From the NCBI GenBank assembly GCA_965221455.1, contig OZ244890.1, positions 372,001 to 436,000 of the forward strand: a stretch of DNA of 64,000 bases. Direction: 5' to 3'. Of this stretch, positions 35,443-45,412 are shown piece by piece; within the stretch, counting starts at the first letter, position 1, and the number at the start of each line of letters is the position of its first letter. A model generated the notes under the pieces. That model ran no database searches. It was not told the DNA's origin and saw only the letters and a program-made list of their open reading frames with translations. The position numbers and the translations under genes were made by a program. This DNA comes from SMWN01 sp965221455 (GTDB taxonomy: Bacteria; Pseudomonadota; Gammaproteobacteria; Eutrophobiales; Eutrophobiaceae).

Positions 35443-36231
35443 ATGTTGGACTATCCAGATATCGACCCCGTCGCCCTCGCCTTCGGCCCTGTAAAAATTC
35501 ATTGGTATGGTGTTACATACGTCGTCGGTATCGTCTCAGCGTGGTATTTATTGCGTTGGCGTGCCGAAAGAAATCCTTTATTGAATTGGAAACAGGCACA
35601 TATTGATGACATGGTGTTTTTCGCCACCCTGGGAATAATTATCGGCGGCCGTTTGGGCTCTGTGCTGTTTTATAACCTGCCGTATTATCTCGATCATCCC
35701 ATTGATATTTTGAAGATCCATCAAGGCGGCATGTCATTTCATGGCGGATTTATCGGCGTGTTGTTGGCGATGTTCCGGTTTGCACGGAAAATGAATTCAA
35801 CTTTTTTTCAAGTGACGGATTTTATCGCTCCGGTCATCCCTATCGGTCTCGGCTGTGGCCGGATTGGCAATTTCATTAACGGCGAACTTTGGGGCACGCC
35901 ATCAACCTTGCCCTGGGCGATGATTTTTCCGGGTGCAGGTGCCGTGCCAAGGCACCCTACTCAACTATATGAGGCCTTATTGGAAGGCTTATTGCTGTTT
36001 ATTATTCTGTGGTTTTATTCCGCCAAAACACGCCCGGTAATGGCGGTATCGGGTTTGTTCCTATTGGGCTACGGGGTATTCCGGAGCGGTATCGAATTCG
36101 TGCGCGAGGCTGATGCACATATCGGCTATCTGGCATTTGACTGGTTAACCATGGGGCATCTGCTTTCGTTGCCAATGATTGCGTTTGGCATCTTGCTCAT
36201 CGCTGTAGCATATAAAGGGGTTAAGGAGTGA
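35443..36231 (+). CDS. lgt: Prolipoprotein diacylglyceryl transferase
   Basis: 262 aa, seven membrane segments. Signature residues are visible: HGGFIGVLLAMFRFARK with the essential His, GCGRIGNFINGELWG (the Lgt signature) and HPTQLYEALLEGL. It transfers diacylglycerol from phosphatidylglycerol to the lipobox Cys of prelipoproteins in the inner membrane. It is followed by thyA and folA in the same direction, a common gammaproteobacterial order. Confidence 0.98.
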   Translation: MLDYPDIDPVALAFGPVKIHWYGVTYVVGIVSAWYLLRWRAERNPLLNWKQAHIDDMVFFATLGIIIGGRLGSVLFYNLPYYLDHPIDILKIHQGGMSFHGGFIGVLLAMFRFARKMNSTFFQVTDFIAPVIPIGLGCGRIGNFINGELWGTPSTLPWAMIFPGAGAVPRHPTQLYEALLEGLLLFIILWFYSAKTRPVMAVSGLFLLGYGVFRSGIEFVREADAHIGYLAFDWLTMGHLLSLPMIAFGILLIAVAYKGVKE

Positions 36232-36234
36232 AAT

Positions 36235-36279
36235 GTTAAACGTGAAAGGTACTATAATTTTTACTTTTCACACTTTAAC
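36235..36279. repeat. Long imperfect hairpin between lgt and thyA
   Basis: GTTAAACGTGAAAGGTA pairs with TACTTTTCACACTTTAAC around an 11-bp A/T-rich loop, starting 3 bp after the lgt stop and ending 19 bp before the thyA start. No T-run follows, so it is not a plain terminator. A TATAAT lies in the loop. It may protect mRNA ends or modulate thyA. Confidence 0.6.
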
Positions 36280-36297
36280 GTTTTGCTTGCTAAAAGA

Positions 36298-37092
36298 ATG
36301 AAACAATATTTAGAATTGCTCGAATACGTCAAGAGACAAGGTATAAAAAAAGAGGATCGCACGGGTATCGGCACGATCAGCGTGTTTGGCTACCAACTGC
36401 GGTTCAATTTACAAGAGGGATTCCCGGCGATAACCACGAAAAAACTTCATTTTAAATCCATCATCCACGAACTTCTCTGGTTCCTGAATGGCAATACCAA
36501 CATCGGCTATCTTAAAGATAACGGTGTCAGTATTTGGGATGAATGGGCGGATGAAGCAGGCGAATTAGGCCCGATTTATGGTGCACAGTGGCGTAGTTGG
36601 AAAACAGCAGATGGTGGAACGGTTGATCAGATTGGCCGTGTGGTTGAACAGATAAAGAATAATCCGGATTCACGCCGGTTGATTGTCAGCGCATGGAATG
36701 TCGGTGAGCTGGATCAAATGGCGTTAATGCCATGTCATGTGCTTTTTCAGTTTTATGTCGTTAATGGAAGATTGTCATGTCACTTGTACCAACGCAGTGC
36801 TGATATTTTTCTCGGGTTACCGTTTAATATCGCTTCTTACGCATTATTAACGATAATGATGGCGCAAGTTTGCCATCTTGGCCCGGGTGATTTTATACAT
36901 ACGCTGGGGGATGCGCATCTTTACCTCAATCATCTGGACCAGGTTGATGAACAGTTATCCCGCCAGCCATTCGGGTTGCCGATAATGAAAATCAACCAGG
37001 AGGTTGATGCAATTTTTGACTTTAAGTACGCAGACTTTGAGTTGCAGAATTATGCATCACACCCCGCGATTCCTGCACCGATTGCTGTTTAA
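36298..37092 (+). CDS. thyA: Thymidylate synthase
   Basis: 264 aa from the ATG at 36298, starting MKQYLELLEYVKRQG and matching the usual length. The catalytic Cys lies in MPCHVLFQFYV (~146-150); the folate/dUMP site includes YQRSADIFLGLPFNIASY and the terminal APIAV. It makes dTMP from dUMP, producing dihydrofolate for FolA encoded just downstream (66-bp gap). A TTG 15 bp upstream is in frame but would add residues atypical of the family. Confidence 0.98.
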   Translation: MKQYLELLEYVKRQGIKKEDRTGIGTISVFGYQLRFNLQEGFPAITTKKLHFKSIIHELLWFLNGNTNIGYLKDNGVSIWDEWADEAGELGPIYGAQWRSWKTADGGTVDQIGRVVEQIKNNPDSRRLIVSAWNVGELDQMALMPCHVLFQFYVVNGRLSCHLYQRSADIFLGLPFNIASYALLTIMMAQVCHLGPGDFIHTLGDAHLYLNHLDQVDEQLSRQPFGLPIMKINQEVDAIFDFKYADFELQNYASHPAIPAPIAV

Positions 37093-37158
37093 GTAGTGTG
37101 GAAGGGAAGCACATTCTGCGGATAAAAACCAATGTACACTCATAGGTGGTACCAATAG

Positions 37159-37680
37159 ATGGATATCTCAATCGTCGTAGCGATGGATAAAAAAGGCGTG
37201 ATTGGACTTAAAGGCGCCCTGCCCTGGCGCCTGTCCGCAGATTTAAAACATTTCAAGGCGATCACAATGGGTAAACCTTTAATCATGGGTCGCAAAACCC
37301 ATACGTCGATTGGTCGACCATTGCCTGGCAGGAAAAACATCGTAATAACTCATTCACAAGATTTCAAGGCTGAAGGTTGCGTCGTGGTTCATTCATTAGA
37401 CGATGCCTTTCAAGTCGCAGATGGTGTGAATGAAGTCATGATCATGGGCGGCTCAAGTATCTATAATCAAGCACTGGCGCGAACCGATAGACTTTATGTA
37501 ACTGAAGTTCATGCAGATGTTGAGGGGGACGTTTATTTTCCCGAGTTTGATAAGGATGAGTGGAAGGAGTTTGAGAGGCAGGAATATACTGCTGGCGAAA
37601 ATAATGAGTTTGATTACAGTTTTGTGGGTCTAGAGAGAATTCAGGTAAGCGACAGTGATATGAACCGACTGAGACCATGA
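37159..37680 (+). CDS. folA: Dihydrofolate reductase
   Basis: 173 aa. Starts MDISIVVAMDKKGVIGLKGA; substrate and NADPH residues in LPWRLSADLKHFKAITMGKP, GRKTHTSIGRPLPGR and MIMGGSSIYNQAL. It regenerates tetrahydrofolate after ThyA. The C-terminus is ~12 residues longer than in many relatives (VSDSDMNRLRP). It converges with the PfkB-type kinase gene. Confidence 0.97.
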   Translation: MDISIVVAMDKKGVIGLKGALPWRLSADLKHFKAITMGKPLIMGRKTHTSIGRPLPGRKNIVITHSQDFKAEGCVVVHSLDDAFQVADGVNEVMIMGGSSIYNQALARTDRLYVTEVHADVEGDVYFPEFDKDEWKEFERQEYTAGENNEFDYSFVGLERIQVSDSDMNRLRP

Positions 37681-37690
37681 CATCCGCACC

Positions 37691-37708
37691 GGAAATAATA
37701 CTTATTTC
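37691..37708. terminator. A/T-rich hairpin between convergent genes
   Basis: GAAATAA-TAC-TTATTTC is a perfect 7-bp stem in the 31-bp gap between folA and the convergent kinase gene. Weak stem, with TTTAAAA nearby. A possible bidirectional terminator. Confidence 0.35.
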
Positions 37709-37711
37709 AGT

Positions 37712-38644
37712 TTAAAACCTTAATCCGAATTCTGCTTGATATCTTTTCCTGAATTTATCCATCGTAAACGAATGATTCTGTGTGCCAAGACTCTCGATTT
37801 TGATTGCACCCATGAGTGAGGCAATCCGCCCTGTAGTTTCCCAGTCCATTTCATGCATCAATCCATATAATAAGCCAGCGCGATAGGCATCACCACAACC
37901 TGTTGGATCTTCAAGATTTTCAGCCTTTGCACATGGAATTTCATAACGCTTGCTTTTTGTATAAATCAGTGAGCCGCTGCTACCTTTGGTAATCACTAAA
38001 GCATCTACCTGCGCTGCCAGATCCTGCGGCGACATACCGGTTTTTTCCTGTATCATTTCCCATTCGTAATCATTGACAGTGACCCAGGTTGCTTGATTGA
38101 AAAAAGTTTCCAGGTCGCCATCATCAAACATTGGTAAACCCTGGCCGGGATCAAACATAAAAGGGATGTCGGCCTCGAAAAACTGGCCGGCATGCTGAAT
38201 CATGCCTTCACGCCCATCAGGTGAAATTATCCCCATGCTTATGTCTTCAGCATCAGACACCTTGTTTTCGTGAGAAAAACTCATGGCTCCCGGATGAAAC
38301 ACGGTAATCTGATTATCATCTGAATCCGTAGTGATAAACGCTTGTCCGGTAAATACATCTTCAATAACTTTTAGATGCGTTTGATCAATTTCGTGTCTTT
38401 TCATCCAGTAACGATAAGGATCAAAATCCTTACCTACTGTACCCATGGGCGTAGCGGCGGCACCGAGTAAATTCAGATTAAAAGCGATATTCCCCGCACA
38501 ACCGCCGAATTCCCGTCGCATATCCGGCACCATAAAACAAACACTCAACATATGTACCTTGTCCGGCAGAATGTGATTCCTGAATCGATCCGGAAAAACC
38601 ATGATGTTGTCGTAGGCGAATGAACCACAGATAAGGGCTGACAT
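37712..38644 (-). CDS. PfkB-family carbohydrate/nucleoside kinase
   Basis: 310 aa. The N-terminal GGCAGNIAFNLNLLGAAA motif and the C-terminal ATP/anion-hole signature DPTGCGDAYRAGLLYGLM (catalytic Asp in GCGD) mark the ribokinase/PfkB fold. The starting MSALICGSFAYDNIM and FREFGGCAGN-like residues resemble the adenosine-kinase-like subgroup. Substrate is not certain: adenosine or a related nucleoside is most likely. It is followed on the 5' side by nnrU, 32 bp away on the same strand. Confidence 0.9.
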   Translation of the reverse strand: MSALICGSFAYDNIMVFPDRFRNHILPDKVHMLSVCFMVPDMRREFGGCAGNIAFNLNLLGAAATPMGTVGKDFDPYRYWMKRHEIDQTHLKVIEDVFTGQAFITTDSDDNQITVFHPGAMSFSHENKVSDAEDISMGIISPDGREGMIQHAGQFFEADIPFMFDPGQGLPMFDDGDLETFFNQATWVTVNDYEWEMIQEKTGMSPQDLAAQVDALVITKGSSGSLIYTKSKRYEIPCAKAENLEDPTGCGDAYRAGLLYGLMHEMDWETTGRIASLMGAIKIESLGTQNHSFTMDKFRKRYQAEFGLRF

Positions 38645-38676
38645 AAAGATTATTTCCCGGGATTAGTATTTTCAGT

Positions 38677-39270
38677 CTAGAGAAATATTGCTCGACCGAA
38701 CAAGGCTCCATGTAACCATAGCAATATTAAAAAACCAACGGTGGCAATACCAATGACAATCCCGTCCTTAACTACAGGAATCACTTCCTGAGCATCTTGC
38801 CCACTGCTTGCTTCAGGAGCACGCTTGTCGATCAACTTGATGGCGACAACCGAATAGGCAACGAAACCGCCGAATAATATGATCGAAATAACATCACCAT
38901 TGACAAGCAAATGCGTGGCACCCCATATAATAACACCCGTCAACATCGGGTGCGGAACATAACGCTTGATATTGTTCGGGAGATAAGCTGCAACTATTAA
39001 AACAAATGATACCAGTACCGAAATAACCGCAAGATAACGCAGGAATACCGGAGTATCCCAAAGATTAACAAAGCTTATCGAACCTTTACCGGCACCAATA
39101 AATATTAAGCCGATAAGTGAGACAACACAGAAGATAATCTTATACATACTTTCACCATCAATCGTGTCACTGTCGATTTTTTCTATCAACCGAGTACGAT
39201 GTTCAGGATAGAACGGCAACATATGGATACCGAAAAACAACAATAACCCCAGTAAAAAAAATAACATCAC
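38677..39270 (-). CDS. NnrU family membrane protein
   Basis: 197 aa with about six hydrophobic segments. FGIHMLPFYPEHRTRL near the N-terminus and HPMLTGVIIWGATHLLVNGD in the middle are NnrU signature stretches. NnrU was named for a role near nitrite/nitric oxide reduction genes, but homologues are widespread and the function is unclear; it is also related to isoprenoid/carotenoid isomerase-like proteins. It lies in line with the kinase and the sorbosone-dehydrogenase-like gene. Confidence 0.88.
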   Translation of the reverse strand: MMLFFLLGLLLFFGIHMLPFYPEHRTRLIEKIDSDTIDGESMYKIIFCVVSLIGLIFIGAGKGSISFVNLWDTPVFLRYLAVISVLVSFVLIVAAYLPNNIKRYVPHPMLTGVIIWGATHLLVNGDVISIILFGGFVAYSVVAIKLIDKRAPEASSGQDAQEVIPVVKDGIVIGIATVGFLILLWLHGALFGRAIFL

Positions 39271-39303
39271 TCAGCCCCTTTCGTAGATATCTTACTGCAC
39301 AGT

Positions 39304-40554
39304 TTATTTTCCATAACTCACCCGCCACAGCTTGCCTGAACCATCATCACTGATCAATAGAGAACCATCCCGCATTTGTAAAACGGCTACAGGTCGACCC
39401 CAAACCTCGGCCTTATCCTCAGCTCGCATCCAACCCGTCAGGAAATCTTCCGGTCCGGATATCGGACGCCCTTTTTTGAAAGGCACAAACACGATCTTGT
39501 AGCCCGCACGCTTCGAGCGATTCCATGAACCATGTAATGCCAAAAAAGCACCCCCTCGATATTTTTTTGGAAATTGATTCCCCGTATAAAAAGTAAAATC
39601 CATTGCGCCGGTATGAGAACCCAACAAAACATCAGGATAAAGCGTTTGCCTGACTTTATCCGGTGCAACACCTTTATGGCGAGGATCTTCATGTGGACCG
39701 ATATAGGCATACGGCCAGCCGTAAAAACCACCTTTTTGAATCATGGTGAAATAATCGGGAACCAGATCATCACCCAAACCATCGCGCTCGTGAGTTGTGA
39801 TCCATAATTTTCCTGCATCTGCAGGATTCGAATTAACGCCTTCTGTATCCAGTGCTGCATCGGGGTACCAGCGTAATCCGACAGGATTACGAATACCTGT
39901 GGCAAATAACTCAAAGCCTGTGCCATCGGGATTAAAACGACTCACTGCTGCTCGAATAGGTGGCTCGCCCAGACTGACATTTGAACGTGAACCGACTGTC
40001 AGGTAAAGTTTTTCAGCTTCTTCGTCAAACAGGATGGAACGGGTAATATGACCACTGGCATAACGAGTCAGGGAAATAACTTCTTCACCTTTTCCCACAT
40101 TACCTTGTCTTGCCGCATACTTGTAGCGCTTTACCGCACTCACATCCGCGACATACAGCCAGTCCTTGTAAAACGCCATGCCATAAGGTCGACCCAGATT
40201 TGTGATTAATGGCTCTGCTTTTTTATCACGTATGATATAAACAATTCCGGCGGACATATCGGACAAAAGGATTTCATTATTGGCTCCAGGCAACATGAAT
40301 CTCGGTCGCAAGAAGCCGGATAAATATTCCTCAACAACAAAACCTTCCGGTACCGAAAGAAAATCCTGTTCCGAACGTTCCACTATTCGCGGTGGATTGT
40401 TCGCCGATTCAGTATGATAGGGTTCCGGTAACCCCTTCCAGTTTACCGGCAGTTCAGACCGCCCATCCGCAGAACAGACGCCGGGAAGCATTAGTAAAAT
40501 ATAAAAGTGTGAGAATGTACTGCGAATAATCTTTTTTAAATAGCCCATAATCAT
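39304..40554 (-). CDS. PQQ-type sorbosone/glucose dehydrogenase-like beta-propeller protein
   Basis: 416 aa. A signal peptide (~1-28, ending VCSADG) leads to a six-bladed soluble glucose dehydrogenase-like propeller. Recognisable stretches are GFVVEEYLSGFLRPRFML, TGIRNPVGLRWYP, ITTHERDGLGDDLVPDYF, GGFYGWPYAYIG and ALHGSWNRSKRAGYKI. It is probably periplasmic and oxidises a sugar or aldehyde with PQQ; no PQQ synthesis genes are visible. The start may be M1 or M3. Confidence 0.88.
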   Translation of the reverse strand: MIMGYLKKIIRSTFSHFYILLMLPGVCSADGRSELPVNWKGLPEPYHTESANNPPRIVERSEQDFLSVPEGFVVEEYLSGFLRPRFMLPGANNEILLSDMSAGIVYIIRDKKAEPLITNLGRPYGMAFYKDWLYVADVSAVKRYKYAARQGNVGKGEEVISLTRYASGHITRSILFDEEAEKLYLTVGSRSNVSLGEPPIRAAVSRFNPDGTGFELFATGIRNPVGLRWYPDAALDTEGVNSNPADAGKLWITTHERDGLGDDLVPDYFTMIQKGGFYGWPYAYIGPHEDPRHKGVAPDKVRQTLYPDVLLGSHTGAMDFTFYTGNQFPKKYRGGAFLALHGSWNRSKRAGYKIVFVPFKKGRPISGPEDFLTGWMRAEDKAEVWGRPVAVLQMRDGSLLISDDGSGKLWRVSYGK

Positions 40555-40595
40555 ACCCTATGCGATCTTTGCTAAATTGTATGTCAATTTCAAGG

Positions 40596-43526
40596 TCATG
40601 AAGCCAGCGCTATTTTCTGTTTTCGTTTTCGCTTATCTTTAAACTTCGCTTTCCTGGCATCACTCTTTCTGTGCCGTTCAAGCAAAGGTTTCAAATAATG
40701 TCCTGTGTGTGATTTTTTATTATTTGCCACTTGATCCGGCGTGCCTACTGCAACGATTTCCCCGCCGCCGTCTCCACCTTCAGGACCCAGATCAATAATC
40801 CAGTTAGCGGTCTTTATCACATCCAGATTATGTTCAATTACGACCACAGTGTTGCCATGATCGCGGAGTCGATGTAATACCTGCAACAGTTGTTCAATAT
40901 CGTGGAAATGCAATCCAGTCGTTGGTTCATCCAGGATATATAAGGTTCTGCCAGTACCTCTTTTTGATAATTCACGCGAAAGTTTTATCCTTTGCGCTTC
41001 GCCACCCGAGAGTGCAGTCGCATTATGCCCCAATTTTATGTATGCAAGTCCCACATCGACAAGCGTTTGCAATTTACGCGCAATCAGCGGTACCGGGTCG
41101 AAAAATATCCTCGCTTCTTCAATCGTCATATCCAGTATTTCGTGAATATTCTTGCCTTTATACCGGATATCCAGCGTTTCCCGATTATAGCGCTTACTTT
41201 TACATACGTCGCACGCCACATAAACGTCCGGCAAAAAATGCATCTCAACTTTCATAACACCGTCCCCTTGACAGGCTTCACAACGCCCGCCCCTGACATT
41301 AAAGCTGAAACGTCCCGGTTTATAACCACGGGATCTCGCTTCATGGGTAGCTGAAAATAATTCCCTGACAGGTGTAAATAAACCCGTGTAAGTCGCCGGG
41401 TTTGAACGTGGCGTTCTGCCTATCGGGCTTTGATCAATATCAACAATTTTATCAAACCAATCAAGACCCTCGACGGATTTATATGGTGCCGGATCAAAAC
41501 TCGATCCATTAATTTCACGTGCAATAATTTTATATAAGGTTTCATTAATCAGGGTCGATTTTCCAGATCCGGAAACTCCGGTGATACAAGTCATTAAACC
41601 GATGGGTAATTCGATATTGACACCTTTGAGATTGTTTCCGGTCGCACCTTCTAACTTGAACACCCTGGCTTTATCAAAATGTGCTGTTTCAGCAGGCACA
41701 TGAATTTGTCTTGTACCTGAGAGGAATTGGCCCGTGATTGACTCTTTACTCTTCACGATATCCCGGGGCGGACCTTGCGCGACAATATTACCGCCGTGCA
41801 CTCCGGCACCGGCACCAATATCAATCACATGATCCGCTTCGAGCACTGCTTCTTCATCATGTTCAACAACGATCACGGTATTACCCATATCTCGTAAATG
41901 TTTCAAGGTTGCCAGCAAACGGCGATTATCACGTTGATGTAAACCGATAGAGGGTTCGTCCAGCACATACATGACACCAACCAAACCTGCACCAATCTGA
42001 CTGGCCAGTCGAATGCGTTGCGCTTCTCCTCCGGATAAAGTTTCAGCACTGCGATTCAAGGTTAAATAATCCAGTCCGACATTCACCAAAAACTGTAAAC
42101 GATCAATCACTTCTTTCAATATCCTGGTCGCAACCTCACCACGCTGACCATCAATCTTCAACGCCAAAAAGCACTTCCTCACAGTATCAACCGGCATCTC
42201 ACTTATCTCCGGCAGTGTATATTCATTTATATAAACATGCCGCGCAGAAGTATTTAATCGTGTCCCATGGCAGGCCGGACATGATCGACTGTTCATATAT
42301 TTGGCTAATTCTTCACGCACCATGGTCGATTCAGTTTCATGATAACGACGACGCATATTGGGAATCACTCCTTCAAAAGCATGTTTCTTTTTAACAGTGC
42401 CTTTCCTGTCGCTTAAATATCTAAAATTTATTTCTTCACCACCACTGCCGTAAAGAATTACTTCCTGAATCCCGGTTGATAGTTCACGAAATGGCGTATC
42501 AATCCTGAATTTATAATGACCGGCGAGTGATTTTATTAATTGAAAGTAATAAGCGTTGCGCCTATCCCACCCGCGAATGGCACCCCCAGGCAGACTGAGT
42601 TCGGCATGTTGCACAACGCGCACGGGGTCAAAAAAACGCTCTACACCAAGTCCATCACAATCTGGACACGCTCCGGCAGGATTGTTAAATGAAAATACAC
42701 GAGGTTCCAGCTCATTCAAACTGTAGCCACATTGATGACAAGCAAAACGTGAAGAAAAAACCAGCTCTTCTGAAGCGGATTGTTTCTGTTCCGGGGCTTC
42801 CTGATCCGGACCAACCATGGGAACCACCCGGGCAACACCATTCGACAGGCGGATTGCGACTTCAAATGATTCCGCCAAACGCAGTTGTAGATCCGGACGT
42901 ACCCTAAACCGGTCGACAACAACTTCTATATCGTGTTTTTTATATAAATCGAGTTCGGGGACTTGATCCAGTTCAGTAATCACACCATCGACACGCGCAC
43001 GCACAAAACCTTCACTGCGTAAGCGATCAATTAGCTGCAAGTGCTCACCTTTCCGTCCCTGCACTACGGGCGCAAGTAACATCAGTCGCTTATCCTCTGG
43101 TTGCGCCAGCACATGATCCACCATTTGACTGATAGTTTGCGCGGCCAGGGGAATATTATGATCCGGGCAACGCGGCTCACCAACCCGGGCGAATAGTAAT
43201 CTCAGGTAGTCATGGATCTCTGTAATCGTGCCGACGGTAGAACGCGGGTTATGTGAGGTTGATTTTTGCTCAATCGATATAGCGGGCGATAAACCTTCAA
43301 TCAAATCGACGTCCGGTTTTTCCATAATAGACAAAAACTGCCTGGCATATGCAGAAAGTGATTCGACATAGCGGCGTTGACCTTCTGCATAAATCGTGTC
43401 AAATGCAAGTGAAGATTTTCCTGAACCCGATAAGCCTGTGATGACAATCAGCTTGTCACGTGGAATATCAACATCAACATTCTTCAAGTTATGGGTGCGC
43501 GCACCACGTATACGAATTGTGTCCAT
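40596..43526 (-). CDS. uvrA: Excinuclease ABC subunit A
   Basis: 976 aa. Two ABC ATPase halves: Walker A GLSGSGKSSLAF (~31-42) and GVSGSGKSTLI (~650-660), with signatures LSGGEAQRIRLASQIG and LSGGEAQRIKLSREL. Zinc fingers are at CHQCGY...CPDCDG and CEACQGDG...CDVCKS. The C-terminal tail is rich in Lys/Arg (KDKRKRKQK). It scans DNA for bulky lesions with UvrB. It is divergent from an MFS gene and ssb. I found no clear CTGT-N8-ACAG LexA box in the 111-bp gap. Confidence 0.98.
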   Translation of the reverse strand: MDTIRIRGARTHNLKNVDVDIPRDKLIVITGLSGSGKSSLAFDTIYAEGQRRYVESLSAYARQFLSIMEKPDVDLIEGLSPAISIEQKSTSHNPRSTVGTITEIHDYLRLLFARVGEPRCPDHNIPLAAQTISQMVDHVLAQPEDKRLMLLAPVVQGRKGEHLQLIDRLRSEGFVRARVDGVITELDQVPELDLYKKHDIEVVVDRFRVRPDLQLRLAESFEVAIRLSNGVARVVPMVGPDQEAPEQKQSASEELVFSSRFACHQCGYSLNELEPRVFSFNNPAGACPDCDGLGVERFFDPVRVVQHAELSLPGGAIRGWDRRNAYYFQLIKSLAGHYKFRIDTPFRELSTGIQEVILYGSGGEEINFRYLSDRKGTVKKKHAFEGVIPNMRRRYHETESTMVREELAKYMNSRSCPACHGTRLNTSARHVYINEYTLPEISEMPVDTVRKCFLALKIDGQRGEVATRILKEVIDRLQFLVNVGLDYLTLNRSAETLSGGEAQRIRLASQIGAGLVGVMYVLDEPSIGLHQRDNRRLLATLKHLRDMGNTVIVVEHDEEAVLEADHVIDIGAGAGVHGGNIVAQGPPRDIVKSKESITGQFLSGTRQIHVPAETAHFDKARVFKLEGATGNNLKGVNIELPIGLMTCITGVSGSGKSTLINETLYKIIAREINGSSFDPAPYKSVEGLDWFDKIVDIDQSPIGRTPRSNPATYTGLFTPVRELFSATHEARSRGYKPGRFSFNVRGGRCEACQGDGVMKVEMHFLPDVYVACDVCKSKRYNRETLDIRYKGKNIHEILDMTIEEARIFFDPVPLIARKLQTLVDVGLAYIKLGHNATALSGGEAQRIKLSRELSKRGTGRTLYILDEPTTGLHFHDIEQLLQVLHRLRDHGNTVVVIEHNLDVIKTANWIIDLGPEGGDGGGEIVAVGTPDQVANNKKSHTGHYLKPLLERHRKSDARKAKFKDKRKRKQKIALAS

Positions 43527-43637
43527 AAAATCATTTGATCTCTACATAAATCTGAACCAGTCATTATACATTGTTGAAAGCGTTCGTAGCTGGCAATATG
43601 TGTCCTTTGTCGCAAACACTGGAATCAAGAAGCAGGC

Positions 43638-44825
43638 ATGCCGCCCAAAGATAAAATGACAGCAATTGAATTAAAGGCAAGCCTGGGCCTGGCGGGTGTC
43701 TTATTCCTCAGGATGTCTGGCTTGTTCCTGATCTTGCCGGTATTCACGCTCTACGCCAGAACACTCACCGAATCAACGCCTACCCTGATTGGGCTTGCAT
43801 TCGGCATCTACGGCCTGACTCAGGCTTCCTTGCAGATCCCCTTTGGTATGATGTCAGACAGGCTGGGCCGGAAACCCGTCATTGTTACGGGCTTACTAAT
43901 ATTTGCAGCGGGGAGTCTGATCGCCAGCCAGGCGGATTCTATCTGGGTAATGATTCTAGGGCGCATATTACAAGGTGCCGGGGCAATTTCATCTGCACTC
44001 ATGGCCCTGGCTGCCGATCTCACTCGTGATGAACAAAGAACCAAGGCGATGGCCATGATTGGGGTCAGTGTCGGTTTTACATTTTCCCTTTCATTCGTCG
44101 CGGGTCCGGTATTGGATGCCATGATTGGTGTCTCCGGAATATTTATCCTCAGTACGATACTGGCGGTACTCGCCATCATCGTGCTGTATCTACTGGTGCC
44201 AACACCTGAAAGTTCCCACTTCCATAATGATACTGAAGTCTCATCCGCAGTGCTGGGAAATGTTTTGAAGGATCGTAATTTACTCAAACTAAATCTGGGT
44301 ATCTTCATACTCCATGCGATCTTGATATCAAACTTTATCGCTGTTCCGCTGGCGTTACAGGATCTCGCTGGATTGGCATCTTCCCGACATTGGCAGGTGT
44401 ATCTGCCCGTTTTACTTGCTTCCGTCGTATTTATGATGCCCGCAATCATCATCGGGGAGCGCACACAAACGTCCGGATTTTATTTCAGAGCCGCCGTGTT
44501 GATACTTCTGTTGTCGCAAATAGGTTACTTTTTTTGTCACAACACGCTAATGGGATTGGCTACCATGCTTTTGCTGTTTTTCACAGCCTTTAATTATCTG
44601 GAAGCGTCCCTGCCCTCATTGATTTCAACAGTATCGTCTAAAAACAGCAAGGGTACAGCGTTAGGTGTTTATGCCTCATCTCAATTTTTAGGGATGTTTA
44701 CGGGAGGACTAATTGGTGGCATTATCCATGAGCATTTCGGACTTTCAGCGGTGTTCATTTTTGGCAGCGTCATGACGCTGGTATGGCTCCTGGCAAGTTT
44801 ACTTCCAACGGGCCGGACTCAGTGA
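43638..44825 (+). CDS. MFS transporter (YajR-like)
   Basis: 395 aa, twelve predicted membrane segments. The MFS loop 2-3 motif is GMMSDRLGRKPVIVTGLL, and GRILQGAGAISSALMALAAD (TM4) is typical of drug/sugar efflux families. The order uvrA / MFS / ssb with uvrA divergent is conserved in pseudomonads and other gammaproteobacteria. Substrate unknown. The start may be M1 or M7. Confidence 0.92.
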   Translation: MPPKDKMTAIELKASLGLAGVLFLRMSGLFLILPVFTLYARTLTESTPTLIGLAFGIYGLTQASLQIPFGMMSDRLGRKPVIVTGLLIFAAGSLIASQADSIWVMILGRILQGAGAISSALMALAADLTRDEQRTKAMAMIGVSVGFTFSLSFVAGPVLDAMIGVSGIFILSTILAVLAIIVLYLLVPTPESSHFHNDTEVSSAVLGNVLKDRNLLKLNLGIFILHAILISNFIAVPLALQDLAGLASSRHWQVYLPVLLASVVFMMPAIIIGERTQTSGFYFRAAVLILLLSQIGYFFCHNTLMGLATMLLLFFTAFNYLEASLPSLISTVSSKNSKGTALGVYASSQFLGMFTGGLIGGIIHEHFGLSAVFIFGSVMTLVWLLASLLPTGRTQ

Positions 44826-44901
44826 ATAATATACTGACTAATAAACAACTTCAGCATAAAGACCGTGATAAGTTGATGGGGAAAATCAGGGGGAATTCAA
44901 G

Positions 44902-45351
44902 ATGGCTAGAGGTGTAAATAAAGCAATTATTTTGGGATCATTAGGACAAGATCCCGACATCAGATACACTGCCAGTGGTGCCGCAGTGGCAAATATCAGT
45001 ATCGCGACCAACGAACAGTGGAAAGATAAAGAATCTGGTGAAATGCAGGAACGCACTGAGTGGCATCGTGTTGTATTTTTCGGGCGTCTGGCTGAAATCG
45101 TCGGTGAATATTTGCGTAAAGGCTCTCAGGTTTATATTGAAGGGCGCATACAAACGCGTAAATGGCAGGACAAAGAGGGACAGGATCGATATACAACAGA
45201 AATTGTCGCCAATGAAATGCAGATGCTTGGAAGTAAAAGTGGTGGAACGACTGCAAGTTTTGACAAGACACCCGAACAGCAACAATCGGCACCTGCCACT
45301 ACCGGTGAAAAAACTGCAAACGATGACTTCGACGATGATATCCCGTTTTGA
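44902..45351 (+). CDS. ssb: Single-stranded DNA-binding protein
   Basis: 149 aa. The OB fold starts MARGVNKAIILGSLGQDPDIR, with aromatic ssDNA contacts in EWHRVVFFGRLAEIVGEYLR and YIEGRIQTRKWQDKEG. A Gln-rich linker is followed by the acidic tip DDDIPF, which docks repair partners. A purine-rich ribosome site (AGGGGGAA) precedes the ATG. It converges with the GGDEF-EAL gene. Confidence 0.98.
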   Translation: MARGVNKAIILGSLGQDPDIRYTASGAAVANISIATNEQWKDKESGEMQERTEWHRVVFFGRLAEIVGEYLRKGSQVYIEGRIQTRKWQDKEGQDRYTTEIVANEMQMLGSKSGGTTASFDKTPEQQQSAPATTGEKTANDDFDDDIPF

Positions 45352-45412
45352 AAGCGCGGGAATTCGTCTGACTTGACACGAAATTTATTTTTGACGATAC
45401 AAACCCGCCGGA

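Noticed and set aside
43527..43637. LexA box in the uvrA/MFS gap, expected by analogy with E. coli
   Set aside because: No CTGT-N8-ACAG match was found; another SOS motif cannot be excluded but is not visible.
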